DNA of 53,148 nt from JAABRU01 sp050180235 (GCA_050180235.1 JBFXEJ010000029.1:1-53148); one strand, 5' to 3'. Positions 33,447 through 43,894 are shown, numbered from the stretch's first letter. The notes: generated from the letters alone by a model not told the origin. Numbers and translations: made by a program.

Positions 33447-36400
33447 TTAGCGCAGCCCGGCCACTTTCTGGAGAACAAACACGGCCTCCACATGGCTGAG
33501 TTTTGTATCATTGTTTACATCCGCACCCCTGTTGACATTCGTAACCGGAATGCCGGCTGCAATCTGGAGAGCCAGAATAGCATCCCGCAGATCCACAAAG
33601 GTGTCCACATTCAGATCTCCGGGTTTTACTTCACCGATGGTATATGTAATATTCTGGGTAAATGTATCAAAGACAGAACCACTGTCATCCCGCAGCTTCA
33701 CTTCTATGGTCGCTGTACCGAATGCATTGGTTTTGGGAGTGATGATCAGTTTCAGCGGATAACGTTCATCCATGTCCAAAGCCACCGGGAATGTTGCCAC
33801 TGTATCATCGGATTCCGTCACTTTGATATTCACGTTCGGGACCAAATCCGTATTATAGGATAATGTGGTCAGAGTCAGGTTTCCGCCATCCGGATCATAG
33901 ATGAGAAAATCCAATTCCTCTGTCCTGTTTTCCACTCCGGTTATAAGGGAAGGCAAATCCAGAATAACCGGACGATCATTTATGGGATGGATAATCACCG
34001 TGAACTTTTTGGTTACCTGAACCGGCGCTGGCTGATTTTTCTCATCAATGACCAGTATCTCAAGTTCTACAGTTCCGAACACATTGGTTCCGGGATTGAT
34101 GGTCATCTGATAGGTATGCTCCCGCGGATCAGCCGGCTGAGACGCTGTGGGTGTCGGCTGAACAATATTTTCATAGGGAATCAGCGGATCGGTCACGATA
34201 ACGGGATGAACATCAATGGTCTTGAATTCATTCACCCCTGTATCTTCATCAACGATGGTGAAAATAACCGTGACAGGAACATCCTCACTGGTATACACCG
34301 GGCTTTCGATAAAAATCTGGGGTATGGACGGGGATGCCACTTCATAAACAGTCATGGTGAATGTGGCTGTCGTGGGATCCGGATCCAGGCCGTCATACAC
34401 CTGAATTTCTATATCCGCTGTTCCTGTCTGATCCAGCGCAGGATTGATGCTCATGGTATAGTTGGGATCATTGGGGCCGGCAGGCGTGATGTATGTCGGC
34501 CCTGTGATATTGCTCAGCGGCACGAGTGCCGTATTCAGGGAAATGGCATTCACAGCAAGCTGTCCGATGGGAGTATCCACATCATCCACCCGGAAAGTGA
34601 CAGTAATCGGTGTATTGACCGGCGTCACCTTGGGACCGGGCGTAATGAAAATGGTCGGCGGGTCCGAAACCGGCATAACCGTAAGGAAAAAGTTTTTGGT
34701 GTCAGAGTCTCCGTCAATATCCTCCACAGCAACAGACACGGTAATCGGTGTTGAGGGATTGGCACCGGTATTGGCATTTTCCGCGGGCGTAACTGTCAGT
34801 TTGATGGCTCCTGCGGAGTAAACATCCTGCCTGATTTTGAACCCATCAGAATAATCTGTACCATTGACTTTGATATGCACTCCGTCAACCGGCAGTACAC
34901 CGGCATTGGAAGACAGAATCGTCAGGGAGAGTTCATCTTTGTCCGGATCACTGATGGTAAAGCTGAACTCCTTGGTTTCATCCTCATTCATGGTCCAGTT
35001 TGTGGTGGTGGCCGTAATGGATGGCGCATCATTACCGGAATTTACCAGCAGAATGAAGGTGAGCGTATTTACGGCTGTGGGTGTACCCGTATTGTCCGTG
35101 GCCGTAATGGTGATTTCCGTATTTCCCACCAGAGCAGAGTTCATATGTGCCAGCGGGGTGACTGTCAGTGTCACTTCTTTGTATTCCTCAGTGGTTACAG
35201 GATCGGTCAATATCTCCACCTTGCTGATTTTCAGATAGGCAAAATCATTGGGAACGAGTTTTATATTGGATGAAACAGCCGACACAGTGACATTGGAAAG
35301 TGCAGTATCCACATCATCCACCCGGAATACAATATTTTCCGTTGTATCCTCATTCATGGTGACAACCTGATTGGGAATGATGCCGCTGATCACAGGCGGA
35401 TCATTGGCAATCTCCACAGCCAGTTTAAAGGTGAGAGAATAACTGTGGTCCACTGCCGCACCGTCATCTGCGGTCAGAGTTACGCTGACCATGCCGGACT
35501 GGTTGGCAGCAGGTTTCACGGTAAGAACCCGGCTGGCTCCTCCGCCTGTGATATGGGCATGGGCGTAATCTGTTGGCAATATCGTTTCATCCGAGGATGT
35601 GATAGTGACAGTTATATTTTCCACCAGCGAATCAATATCCGTCAGTGTGAAGGGTATGTCCAGTTCAATATCCTCCTGGGCCGGGAAAATCTGATCCTTG
35701 CTGATTCCTGTGATTCCGGGATGATCATTCACCGGCAGCACATTGACTGTAAAGGTCATGGTATTCTTGGCTGTGGTTGTTCCGGTATTGTCATCAATGG
35801 TCAGGGTGATCTTGGCCGTCCCGTTGTTCGGGGTATTGGCATTCTCCTTGGGATTGATAACGATGATCCGTTCATCATCCGTAGAACCAGGCTCCACATG
35901 AAGATTCATGTATTCATTGGGAATCAGGTTGGTATTGGCGGATACAGCTTCAATTGTGATAGCCTGAACCGGCGTATCCAGATCGGTCACAATGATGGAA
36001 AGAGTGGTATTATCATCCTCGTTGATAGACACCACAGCATTGGGTTTGATTTCCGAGGTTTCCGTATCCACAGACGGCGAGTCGTTGACAGCATTAAGCC
36101 GGAGGATAAATGTCACGGTTGCTGTCGAGTTGGATTCTCCGCTGTTGTCGTTTGCTGTGACGGTTATCGGCACATCTCCGGACTGATCTGTCTGGGGAGT
36201 AATAACAATGGTTCTGCTCGCGCCGGTTCCGGTAATTTGAATATCCGTATTTTGGACAAGCGTTTCATTTCCGGATTCAGGGGTCAGACCGATAAGTGTT
36301 GCTGCACTTTCCTTGTCAGAAAGTGTTACAGGAATACTGGCTGCAACATCCTCCTCTGCATCAATAATCATACCTTCACTGATACCGCTGATTTCCGGAG

Positions 36401-39400
36401 GATCATTTACCGGATTAACTTCAATGGTAAAGGTGAAATCCGATGTGGCCGTATCTGTGTCTGTATTGTCATTTACCGTCATGGTGATGGTTCCTGTGCC
36501 AAAATCATAGGTGTTGGCATCCGGTTCGGGAACGATAACCAGTTTGCGGTTGCAGATACAATCCAGAGGATCCTGACAATCTGCGGGATCAATGATACAT
36601 TTACCCTGTAAGGGATCATTTAAGGGATCATCCGATTCAATCACTTCCACATGAAGACTGGCATAGGCATCAGCAACCAGCTTTGTATTTCCTGATTTCA
36701 CCGAAACCGTCAACTGATGGGGATCCTGCTCCACATCTTCCACCCGGAAGGGAATTTCATAGGCTTGGGTTTCATCCGGTTCAAGGTCTTCAAGGTCTTC
36801 GAAGAATGTCTTCACATCAAAGGGATCGATTCCCAGAATGGATGGCGGATCATTGATGGCTCCCACAGCAAGTGTGATGGTAAGCACCAATATATTGTTT
36901 TCCGCCTCATGATCATCTGCTGTGATGGCAATGCTCAGGGTTCCGGTCTGATTGTCCGCAGGCTGAATATACATGACACGGCTTCCCAAAGTCCCGGTGA
37001 ACCAGATATTGGCATTCGGCACAATGTCCTGATTGTCAGATTCAGCGGAAAGCTCAATATCTCCCAAAGGTGTATCAGCGTCCGTCAGGGTAATGGCTAT
37101 CTGTTTCTGGGTTTCTTCAGGCGTGGAAATGATCACCGCAGGATCAATATTGGTGATCTTTGGCGGATCATTGATCTGCGTGACATCCACAGTAAATACC
37201 AGTGTGGAAACAGCGGTTGCTGTTCCGGTATTGTCATTGAGTTCAAGGGTGATGGCCGCTGTTTGGTTGTCATAGGTGTTGGCATTCTCCTTTGGCAGAA
37301 TGTATATGTTCCGATCCGCACCTGTTCCGGTGATACGCAGGTTGGCATAAAGATTCGGAATCAGGTTTACATTGGCAGATGTCACTTTTACAGTGATATT
37401 TTCCACAGCAGTATCCACATCTGCCAGCACAATGGGAATATCCAAAGAAGTATCCTCATTAATCACAATCACCTGATTTTTCACCAGTCCGCTGAAAACA
37501 AAAGGCGCATCGTTGACAGAATCAACCTCCACTGTAAAGACAATGATTGTCTCTGCTGTCTCTGTTCCGCTCATATCATCGGCGGTGAGAACGATATTGG
37601 CATATCCGATCTGATCCATTGACGATGTAATGCTCATCGTCCTGGTAGTCCCGGTTCCGGAGAAAGTGATTTTGCTATTGGCAACAACCGCTGTATTCAA
37701 AGATTCAGCAGAAAGCATAATATTTCCTACAGTTGAGTCCACATCTGAAAGGGTCAGCGTTATTGTCTTGGCAACCTCCTCCTCCAGTTCTATAATCTGT
37801 CCTTCTGAGACACCCGTAACCACAGGGGCATCATTCACCGCTGTCACGCTTAAGTTGAAAATCAGAGTATGTGTTGCTGTCGTGCTTCCGGAATTGTCAT
37901 TGGCGGTCAGGGTAATCTGTGCGACTCCCTTTTCAGCCGTATTGGCATTTTCTTTGGGCCGGATGACCACTTTGCGGTTTTCTCCCAGTCCCTCCACATG
38001 AATGCTGTTGTAATCGTTGGGAACCAGATTGACATTGCTGGATAAGGCTGTAACCGTGACATTGCCGATGGCAGTATCCACATCTGAAAGCAGGAATGAA
38101 ATCTCTTTCTGAGTATCCTCATCCGTATAGTATACATCATAAGCAGTGATTCCTGAAATGACAGGTGCATCATTGACAGAACTGATTGAAACCGTAAATG
38201 TAATCACTGTTGTGTTGTATTGTGTTTCCTGATCATTGGCAGTAAGCGTAATTATAGCAGAACCGCTCGCGTCATTTGCGGATGTGATGGTCATGGTTCT
38301 GCTGGTGCCGGTTCCGGAGAACGTGATTTTGTCATTGGCAACGACTGTCGTATCTGAGGAAATCGCCGAGAGTGTAATATCCCCTATGGATGAATCCACA
38401 TCTGAAAGGGTAAGCGTTACAGTTTTGGCAACCTCTTCGTCCACAGTAATCACCTGGCCGTCTGTTACACCTGTAACAACCGGGGGATCATTCACTTCAT
38501 TCACACTGAAACTGAAAATCAGCGTCTGGGTCGCTGTTGTGCTTCCGGAATTGTCATTGGCTGTCAGAGTAATCTGTGCAATTCCTTTCTCAGGCGTATT
38601 GGCATTTTCCTTTGGTCGGATAACCACTTTCCGATCAGATCCTGTCCCTTCCACATGAATATTGTTGTATTCATTGGGAACAAGATTGACATTTCCGGAC
38701 AGGGCAGTGACTGTGATGCTGCCGGGATCTGTATCAACATCTGAGAGTGAAAAGGAAATCTCTTTGATTGTATCCTCATTGGTATAATGCGTACTGTAGG
38801 GCGTAATCCCTGAAAATACAGGTGCATCATTGACCGGTTTGACTTCAAGGAAAAAGTTGTAGGGTGTGGAAGCCGTTCCGTCATTCACAGTTACTGTGAG
38901 GGACGCTGTTCCGATCTGATCCAGTGCCGGTGTGATGGTAAATGTGTAATTGGCTCCGGAACCGAGCTTCTTGATATTGGTATTCGGAACAATCTCAGGG
39001 GAATTGGAGGTGGTTCCAACTGTCAGACTGCTCAGAGCAGTGTCCACATCCGCCAGCACAATGGGGATGGTAATGGCGGTTTCCTCGTTGGTCTGGAAAA
39101 GCTGCCCTTCTGTTATGCCCGTCAATGTCGGGGCATCGTTTACCGGAGTGACGGTCAGCATGAATACAGCAGTTTTGGGACTTTTTCCATCGGTGACAGT
39201 GACCGTAACGGATGTGCTGCCTGTGGCATTTGTTCCGGGAGTAATACGAAGACCGATTCCCTGGCTTCCGCCTCCGAGCTGTGTCACATAGGTTTTTCCT
39301 GAATTTTCGATATTCACATGCGTATCATCAATGGGAACAATGGTCGTATTGACCGCGCTGACACTGACCGTCAACTGATCTTCTATGTCAACATCACTGA

Positions 39401-42400
39401 TGGTAAAGAAAATATCACCGGTCTGCGTATCTTCCAATGTTGTCACCGGACTGGTGGAATTCATGGTGATGGCAGGTGAATCATTGACAGAAGTAACTGT
39501 CAGTATAAAAGTTTCCGTTACTGTCAGAATTTCCGATTCCGGAGTATACTTGTCGCTGACAGTGACAGTGATTTCTGTCGTGCCATACTGATTCAAAGCA
39601 GGTGTGATGTTCAGAGTGCGGTTATTTCCCGTTCCGACCATAACGATATTTCCATTGGGAACCAGGACCTGATTGGAAGAAGTCAGTGTCACAGTCAGCA
39701 GTTCCGCAGGCGTTTCCACATCCGACACGGTAAAAGCTATATTTTTCTTCTGGGTATCTTCAGTGGTGGTCTGATCCTCAATCGTAGTGATTGTCGGAGG
39801 ATCGTTCACATCCAGCACGGTGAAAGTAAAGGTTTTGGTGACAACTGCTCCATTTGAGTCCGTGGCCGTCAGTGTAATGGTTGCAGACCCGGTTATATTG
39901 TCTTCCGGTGTGATGGTGAGAACTAGTTCCGCTTCCTTATCAACTAAATCAGGGGAATATGTTGTGGCCGTACCGTTTATTGTAATACTGCTGTTCTTAA
40001 CCAGTGCCTGGTTGCTGGAAGCGGCTGTAATTGATACTGTCGGCGTATCACCGTCAAAATCTCCGTGACGGACGATTATCGGAGGATCAGGATTGATCGT
40101 CAGAGAACCCGCCCCCTCATTTATTGTCTGTTCCACAGTGGGAACATTCAGCAGTACCGGCACATCCGTAACAGAATTGACTGTCACCGTAAAGGTATCT
40201 ATTGCCGTGCCACCATTGCCGTCATCTACTGTCACAGTGATTATGGCTGTTCCGTGTTCATCCGGTGCGGGAATAATTTTGAGTGTAGGAGCTGCTCCGC
40301 TTTGATCAACAATAATATGATCGGTGTCATCGGGAATCAGAGTTATGTTACCGGATGTTGCAGTGATTGACAGCAAGGCAATGTCACCATCCACATCTGT
40401 CACTGTAAGGGAAAAAGGCCCAAGTGTACCGTCTTCTGAAACACTTTTGTTCGGAATGTCAGAAAGCAGGGGCGGATCGTTTACTCCTGTGACTGTCAGA
40501 ACAAAGGAATCGGAAATATCTCCGCTGCCATCTGTCACCGTTACTGTCACATTCGCCGTGCCGTTTGCATTCAGAGGCGGATCAAGTTTCAGTGTCAGGG
40601 TTCTGCTGAATGTGGTTCCGTCAGCCAGCAGAGTGGTGGTATAAGGGCTGGCATACCCATTGATTAGGATATTGGCATCCGGCAGCACATCCTGATTGTC
40701 GGAAACAGCAGAAACTGTCAGAGCATCACCGTCCTGATCATAGACTTTGAAAGAAAAACTCAAAGGACTTGCATCCTCCGCCATTTCTTTGTCCGTAATA
40801 TCATCAATGGCGGGCGCATGACTGACACCGAAAATGAATGTTTCGCTTGCGGATTTTGTTCCGTCACTTACTGTGACAGTGATTTCAAAACGTCCGTAAA
40901 CATCTGTCTGGGGTGTGATCTGAATCGCACCTGCTGCTGTTCCGCCGGTCAGTGTCAGAGAAGCCGGGGAAGGTGTGACAGTCGGCAGTGCACCTCCAGT
41001 TATTGCTTCCGCGGTTGCACTGACTGTAAGTGTGGCTCCGTCATCATAAACCGTAATCGGAACATTCACCGTCCCAAAACTGTTGGTAATAACATCTCCA
41101 ATTCCGTCAATGGAAGGCGGATAATTGAATCCGCTTTCATCAACAGCAAAAGAGAAATAAGCCCCTCCGGTATCACTTATCCAAGTGTCTGTCACACTGT
41201 CATGGATGTCCATTCCGGGATCGCCGACAACTGTGAGTTCACCGGATATGCCAACTGAAAAGCCAAACAGATCCCCGATGACTTCGTTATCATCAGCAGG
41301 CTGTACCTGTTTCAGGGCTGTCTGTTCCTCCCATGCTGAACCATTCAGTTTATATACATAGGCAGCTCCCTTGCCGCTGTTATCCGCATCCGCTCCCACA
41401 ATGGCATAAGCATTTGTGATTGAAACAGAAACACCGTAATTGATCGCTGTTCTGTTATCTGCATTCAGCGGTGTCAGCGCAGACCATGCGCTTCCGTCAT
41501 AGTGGGATACAAAAGCTTTGCCTTTGCCGCCCATAATTGCATAATCCCCATAAATTGAGACCGAACGTCCGAAGTTGAAAGTGCTTATATTGCTGTTCGC
41601 GTCCGTAGCACTTTGGATGTTAAAATGTGTTTCCTCAGTCCACACACTTCCGTCATAATGATAGATATATACAGAACCCACATTGGTGTAAAATGTACCG
41701 GAAACAGAGTAATCATCCCCAGGCATGCCTATAATCAGGCGATCTCCGGAAATCGCCACGGAACTGCCGAACAGGTCACCTCCCACAGAGCCGGTTCCTC
41801 TCAGTTTTGTCCGTAATGCCAATCTTTCAGAAGAATTAAGACTGGCCCACACACCCCAGCCAGAGGCAGGTTTCTTATAAATCAGAACGGAACCGGAATC
41901 GTCTCCGTTGTCATCGTCATAGGGAACACCTGCCACAGCAAAGGAATCACTGATTGCAACCGATGTGCCGAAGTTGTCACTGGCTGTTGCATCGCTGGCA
42001 GAAATTTTTGCCAAATCCAGCCATTCCGCCCCTTCCCTTCCAAAAATATACACACTGCCTGTATTGCTGGCAGTTACATCAGCTTCCGGAGCGCCCACGA
42101 TGATATAATTGCCGGAAACAGAAACCGCTGATCCGAACTTGTCACCGCTTTGTCCGTCATAGGGATCAAGCCGGATTTGTTCGCTCCATGCACCGGATGC
42201 CAACTGATACACATATGCTGCACCAATATCTGTGGAACCCGCGTTTTTTGCTCCCACAACCGCATAATTTCCGTCAATGGAGACTGAATAGCCGAAATTG
42301 TCTCCTGACATATAATCAGACGGAACCTCTTTGTACAAAGCCGCGCCCGCCGCCGCAGGGAAAACAGACAAAAGCAGCAGGACTGCCATCAGTAAACTCA

Positions 42401-42428
42401 ATACATTGCTGATATACCTTGATTTCAT
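33447..42428 (-). CDS. giant secreted protein: FG-GAP propeller, ~20 cadherin-like repeats, dockerin-type end
   Basis: A 2,993-residue exported protein. A signal peptide (1-~28) precedes seven FG-GAP-like repeats (about 35-430), such as DNFGYSVSIDGNYAVVGA and DKFGSAVSVSGNYIIVGAP, which should make a seven-bladed propeller. About twenty Ig/cadherin-like domains follow, each ending in a linker such as VNDPP, VNDAP or VNSVTD. The last ~60 residues are dockerin-like with two EF-hand type loops (DLNVDTFVDLRD and DVNNDTKLSHVE). The repeats resemble calcium-stabilised adhesins. Four cysteines, the only ones I found, lie together at 1944, 1951, 1957 and 1959. AAGGAGG precedes the ATG. Export route and anchor are not seen; type I or another secretion system may be encoded elsewhere. 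Confidence 0.9.
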   Translation of the reverse strand: MKSRYISNVLSLLMAVLLLLSVFPAAAGAALYKEVPSDYMSGDNFGYSVSIDGNYAVVGAKNAGSTDIGAAYVYQLASGAWSEQIRLDPYDGQSGDKFGSAVSVSGNYIIVGAPEADVTASNTGSVYIFGREGAEWLDLAKISASDATASDNFGTSVAISDSFAVAGVPYDDDNGDDSGSVLIYKKPASGWGVWASLNSSERLALRTKLRGTGSVGGDLFGSSVAISGDRLIIGMPGDDYSVSGTFYTNVGSVYIYHYDGSVWTEETHFNIQSATDANSNISTFNFGRSVSIYGDYAIMGGKGKAFVSHYDGSAWSALTPLNADNRTAINYGVSVSITNAYAIVGADADNSGKGAAYVYKLNGSAWEEQTALKQVQPADDNEVIGDLFGFSVGISGELTVVGDPGMDIHDSVTDTWISDTGGAYFSFAVDESGFNYPPSIDGIGDVITNSFGTVNVPITVYDDGATLTVSATAEAITGGALPTVTPSPASLTLTGGTAAGAIQITPQTDVYGRFEITVTVSDGTKSASETFIFGVSHAPAIDDITDKEMAEDASPLSFSFKVYDQDGDALTVSAVSDNQDVLPDANILINGYASPYTTTLLADGTTFSRTLTLKLDPPLNANGTANVTVTVTDGSGDISDSFVLTVTGVNDPPLLSDIPNKSVSEDGTLGPFSLTVTDVDGDIALLSITATSGNITLIPDDTDHIIVDQSGAAPTLKIIPAPDEHGTAIITVTVDDGNGGTAIDTFTVTVNSVTDVPVLLNVPTVEQTINEGAGSLTINPDPPIIVRHGDFDGDTPTVSITAASSNQALVKNSSITINGTATTYSPDLVDKEAELVLTITPEDNITGSATITLTATDSNGAVVTKTFTFTVLDVNDPPTITTIEDQTTTEDTQKKNIAFTVSDVETPAELLTVTLTSSNQVLVPNGNIVMVGTGNNRTLNITPALNQYGTTEITVTVSDKYTPESEILTVTETFILTVTSVNDSPAITMNSTSPVTTLEDTQTGDIFFTISDVDIEDQLTVSVSAVNTTIVPIDDTHVNIENSGKTYVTQLGGGSQGIGLRITPGTNATGSTSVTVTVTDGKSPKTAVFMLTVTPVNDAPTLTGITEGQLFQTNEETAITIPIVLADVDTALSSLTVGTTSNSPEIVPNTNIKKLGSGANYTFTITPALDQIGTASLTVTVNDGTASTPYNFFLEVKPVNDAPVFSGITPYSTHYTNEDTIKEISFSLSDVDTDPGSITVTALSGNVNLVPNEYNNIHVEGTGSDRKVVIRPKENANTPEKGIAQITLTANDNSGSTTATQTLIFSFSVNEVNDPPVVTGVTDGQVITVDEEVAKTVTLTLSDVDSSIGDITLSAISSDTTVVANDKITFSGTGTSRTMTITSANDASGSAIITLTANDQETQYNTTVITFTVSISSVNDAPVISGITAYDVYYTDEDTQKEISFLLSDVDTAIGNVTVTALSSNVNLVPNDYNSIHVEGLGENRKVVIRPKENANTAEKGVAQITLTANDNSGSTTATHTLIFNLSVTAVNDAPVVTGVSEGQIIELEEEVAKTITLTLSDVDSTVGNIMLSAESLNTAVVANSKITFSGTGTTRTMSITSSMDQIGYANIVLTADDMSGTETAETIIVFTVEVDSVNDAPFVFSGLVKNQVIVINEDTSLDIPIVLADVDTAVENITVKVTSANVNLIPNLYANLRITGTGADRNIYILPKENANTYDNQTAAITLELNDNTGTATAVSTLVFTVDVTQINDPPKITNIDPAVIISTPEETQKQIAITLTDADTPLGDIELSAESDNQDIVPNANIWFTGTLGSRVMYIQPADNQTGTLSIAITADDHEAENNILVLTITLAVGAINDPPSILGIDPFDVKTFFEDLEDLEPDETQAYEIPFRVEDVEQDPHQLTVSVKSGNTKLVADAYASLHVEVIESDDPLNDPLQGKCIIDPADCQDPLDCICNRKLVIVPEPDANTYDFGTGTITMTVNDNTDTDTATSDFTFTIEVNPVNDPPEISGISEGMIIDAEEDVAASIPVTLSDKESAATLIGLTPESGNETLVQNTDIQITGTGASRTIVITPQTDQSGDVPITVTANDNSGESNSTATVTFILRLNAVNDSPSVDTETSEIKPNAVVSINEDDNTTLSIIVTDLDTPVQAITIEAVSANTNLIPNEYMNLHVEPGSTDDERIIVINPKENANTPNNGTAKITLTIDDNTGTTTAKNTMTFTVNVLPVNDHPGITGISKDQIFPAQEDIELDIPFTLTDIDSLVENITVTITSSDETILPTDYAHAHITGGGASRVLTVKPAANQSGMVSVTLTADDGAAVDHSYSLTFKLAVEIANDPPVISGIIPNQVVTMNEDTTENIVFRVDDVDTALSNVTVSAVSSNIKLVPNDFAYLKISKVEILTDPVTTEEYKEVTLTVTPLAHMNSALVGNTEITITATDNTGTPTAVNTLTFILLVNSGNDAPSITATTTNWTMNEDETKEFSFTISDPDKDELSLTILSSNAGVLPVDGVHIKVNGTDYSDGFKIRQDVYSAGAIKLTVTPAENANTGANPSTPITVSVAVEDIDGDSDTKNFFLTVMPVSDPPTIFITPGPKVTPVNTPITVTFRVDDVDTPIGQLAVNAISLNTALVPLSNITGPTYITPAGPNDPNYTMSINPALDQTGTADIEIQVYDGLDPDPTTATFTMTVYEVASPSIPQIFIESPVYTSEDVPVTVIFTIVDEDTGVNEFKTIDVHPVIVTDPLIPYENIVQPTPTASQPADPREHTYQMTINPGTNVFGTVELEILVIDEKNQPAPVQVTKKFTVIIHPINDRPVILDLPSLITGVENRTEELDFLIYDPDGGNLTLTTLSYNTDLVPNVNIKVTESDDTVATFPVALDMDERYPLKLIITPKTNAFGTATIEVKLRDDSGSVFDTFTQNITYTIGEVKPGDLNVDTFVDLRDAILALQIAAGIPVTNVNRGADVNNDTKLSHVEAVFVLQKVAGLR

Positions 42429-42475
42429 GTCATACCTCCTTAGGGTTTGTTTTCCCGCATTCTTTTATCTGTCTG

Positions 42476-42496
42476 CCGGAAAAAAGCCTTTTCCGG
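42476..42496 (-). promoter_or_regulatory. hairpin in the leader of the giant gene
   Basis: CCGGAAAA (42476-42483) pairs with TTTTCCGG (42489-42496), about 48 bases upstream of the start codon. It could stabilise the leader or attenuate; no other regulatory motif was recognised. Confidence 0.35.
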
Positions 42497-42580
42497 ATGC
42501 AAATGCCGGGCTTGGTTTGATACTGTATGCTTCATAAAAAATATATCCTTAATAAAAAATATTCCTTAAAACAGAATACG

Positions 42581-43032
42581 TTAAAACAAAAAACGGAAAC
42601 CTGCTATTTGCAAATCCTGCAAAACTGCTTGCAGATTTTCAATTATCCCCTTTTCTTCCGCCTTTTGCAAACTGCCACTGTTCCGATAACGGACAACTTC
42701 AAAAACGCGGCTCTCTGGCGTGCATTCAGATCGTCAAGTATTACAAATTTTGCTTTGCATTCCTCTGCCAAAACGATTGCTTCTGATTCCCCAGATCCAA
42801 GATGCAGTCTGAGTGTTCTGACAGCCAGTTCATTTTTCACTTTCCTTTTTTCTATCCAATCCGCATGTTTCACTTCATCTGATCCGGCTCTGCCTTTGCC
42901 CATAATAACAACTTCATGATAAACTGCTTCGGGAATGATGATTTTCGTGAACACTTTATGGAGAATTTCCAGTTTTCCCGCTCTGCACAATCCTATCAGA
43001 CAGGATGAATCTGCAATAACCGGTTCAGACAT
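42581..43032 (-). pseudogene. DUF3368-type PIN-domain toxin with a frameshift near its C-terminus
   Basis: The intact part (43032-42643, 129 residues) has the PIN residues: ADSSCLIGL at the N-terminus, LGSGESEAIVLAE and FVILDDLNARQRA. The usual family ending then switches frame at 42674-42678 (GTGGC where GTGGGC would fit): frame 2 reads GSLQKAEEKGIIENLQAV and continues to AGFRFLF before a stop at 42581. A single-base loss would explain this. The start overlaps the UPF0175 gene by 8 bases, as in a toxin-antitoxin pair. The toxin would be an RNase if intact; a sequencing error is possible. Confidence 0.75.
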
Positions 43033-43288
43033 CAGACAGTTTCTCCATATCCTTTTTCAAATCATCGCGTGTGTAATGGATAGGAATTCCCAAATCCCGG
43101 TTGATTTCAAAAAATTCCCAAAGGCTTATTCCGCTTATTTCACAGGCTTTGCTCAAAGAAATATGTTTATGCTCATAAAGAAACATGGCAACTATCCGCT
43201 TTACCTCCTGACTGATATTTTCAGGATTCAGACCTGCCTGAAAAGCAAGCAATGTCGGCAGTTCAAAATTTACAGTAAGTGTATTCAT
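43025..43288 (-). CDS. UPF0175 family protein, probable antitoxin
   Basis: An 87-residue protein with a helix-turn-helix-like centre (SLSKACEISGISLWEFFEINRD; key residues A-C-E-I-S-G-I-S) and the acidic end YTRDDLKKDMEKL. UPF0175 proteins commonly precede DUF3368 PIN proteins and serve as their antitoxins. It overlaps the toxin start by 8 bases, so the two are translated together. It would bind the toxin and probably the shared promoter. Confidence 0.8.
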   Translation of the reverse strand: MNTLTVNFELPTLLAFQAGLNPENISQEVKRIVAMFLYEHKHISLSKACEISGISLWEFFEINRDLGIPIHYTRDDLKKDMEKLSDV

Positions 43289-43357
43289 CTGTATTTATTT
43301 CTTAATTAATGAATATATGCTGAGGCATCAAATACGGCAGTGTCCCAAAATACAGTT

Positions 43358-43837
43358 TCAGCCATTGTGTCTGGACGTCCCGTAAAGATAATGATCGTGC
43401 TGTGCTGCCAAATCTGAAATACCGGTATCCACAGCGTGCTGATGTATCTGATAAATTGGTGCAGTGTTTTTCATCAGTTCTGTTAACGAAACTCCTCTTA
43501 TGCGAGCCAGTTCTGCCATATATCCTATACGTTTTGAATCAAATTTTTCAATCCGTTCGGTCAAACGCAACAGTTCTTTATGCTCTGAAGCTGTGAGGGT
43601 CTCAGCCTGACGTTTTTTGTTGAGCAGATCAAAACGTATTCTCGTTTTTGACGGCAATCCTTTATTAATTTTAAGAAAAAGTGCTGTTTCTTTTTGTGAA
43701 AGGCAGGGAGATTTTCTTTTTGCCCGCAATGAAATTACCTGCGACATAAGCTGTTCAAGTTCCCTCGTATTCAGTTGCCCTACAACTTTCAGCAATTCAT
43801 CAAAATGCAATTCTGTTTTTATATGAAGTGATGGCAT
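43358..43837 (-). CDS. helical conserved hypothetical protein with an unusual C-terminal extension
   Basis: A 159-residue protein. The first ~118 residues are a helical domain with LSQKETALFLKINKGLPSK and ELLRLTERIEKFDSKR, a pattern I associate with small proteins next to HNH or PIN genes. The last ~40 residues (YQIHQHAVDTGISDLAAQHDHYLYG) look like a separate short protein, and begin with a Met in frame, so this may be a fusion of two small genes. No function is known. It is at the start of a toxin-antitoxin-like cluster, and a 146-bp element lies directly upstream. Confidence 0.6.
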   Translation of the reverse strand: MPSLHIKTELHFDELLKVVGQLNTRELEQLMSQVISLRAKRKSPCLSQKETALFLKINKGLPSKTRIRFDLLNKKRQAETLTASEHKELLRLTERIEKFDSKRIGYMAELARIRGVSLTELMKNTAPIYQIHQHAVDTGISDLAAQHDHYLYGTSRHNG

Positions 43838-43886
43838 TTTTTTCCTTTATGATTCTGAATGGTACAAACTTTATCAAGACACGATA

Positions 43887-43894
43887 AAATTGTC
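43887..43894 (+). repeat. 8-bp target-site duplication, left copy
   Basis: AAATTGTC here and at 44041-44048 flank the family C element exactly, as expected for insertion by a transposase. Confidence 0.75.

Noticed and set aside
33447..42428. Many plus-strand open frames of 60-390 codons across this interval
   Set aside because: They are antisense to the 2,993-residue gene, which has a strong ribosome-binding site, signal peptide and repeated domains; the repeats themselves create the antisense frames.
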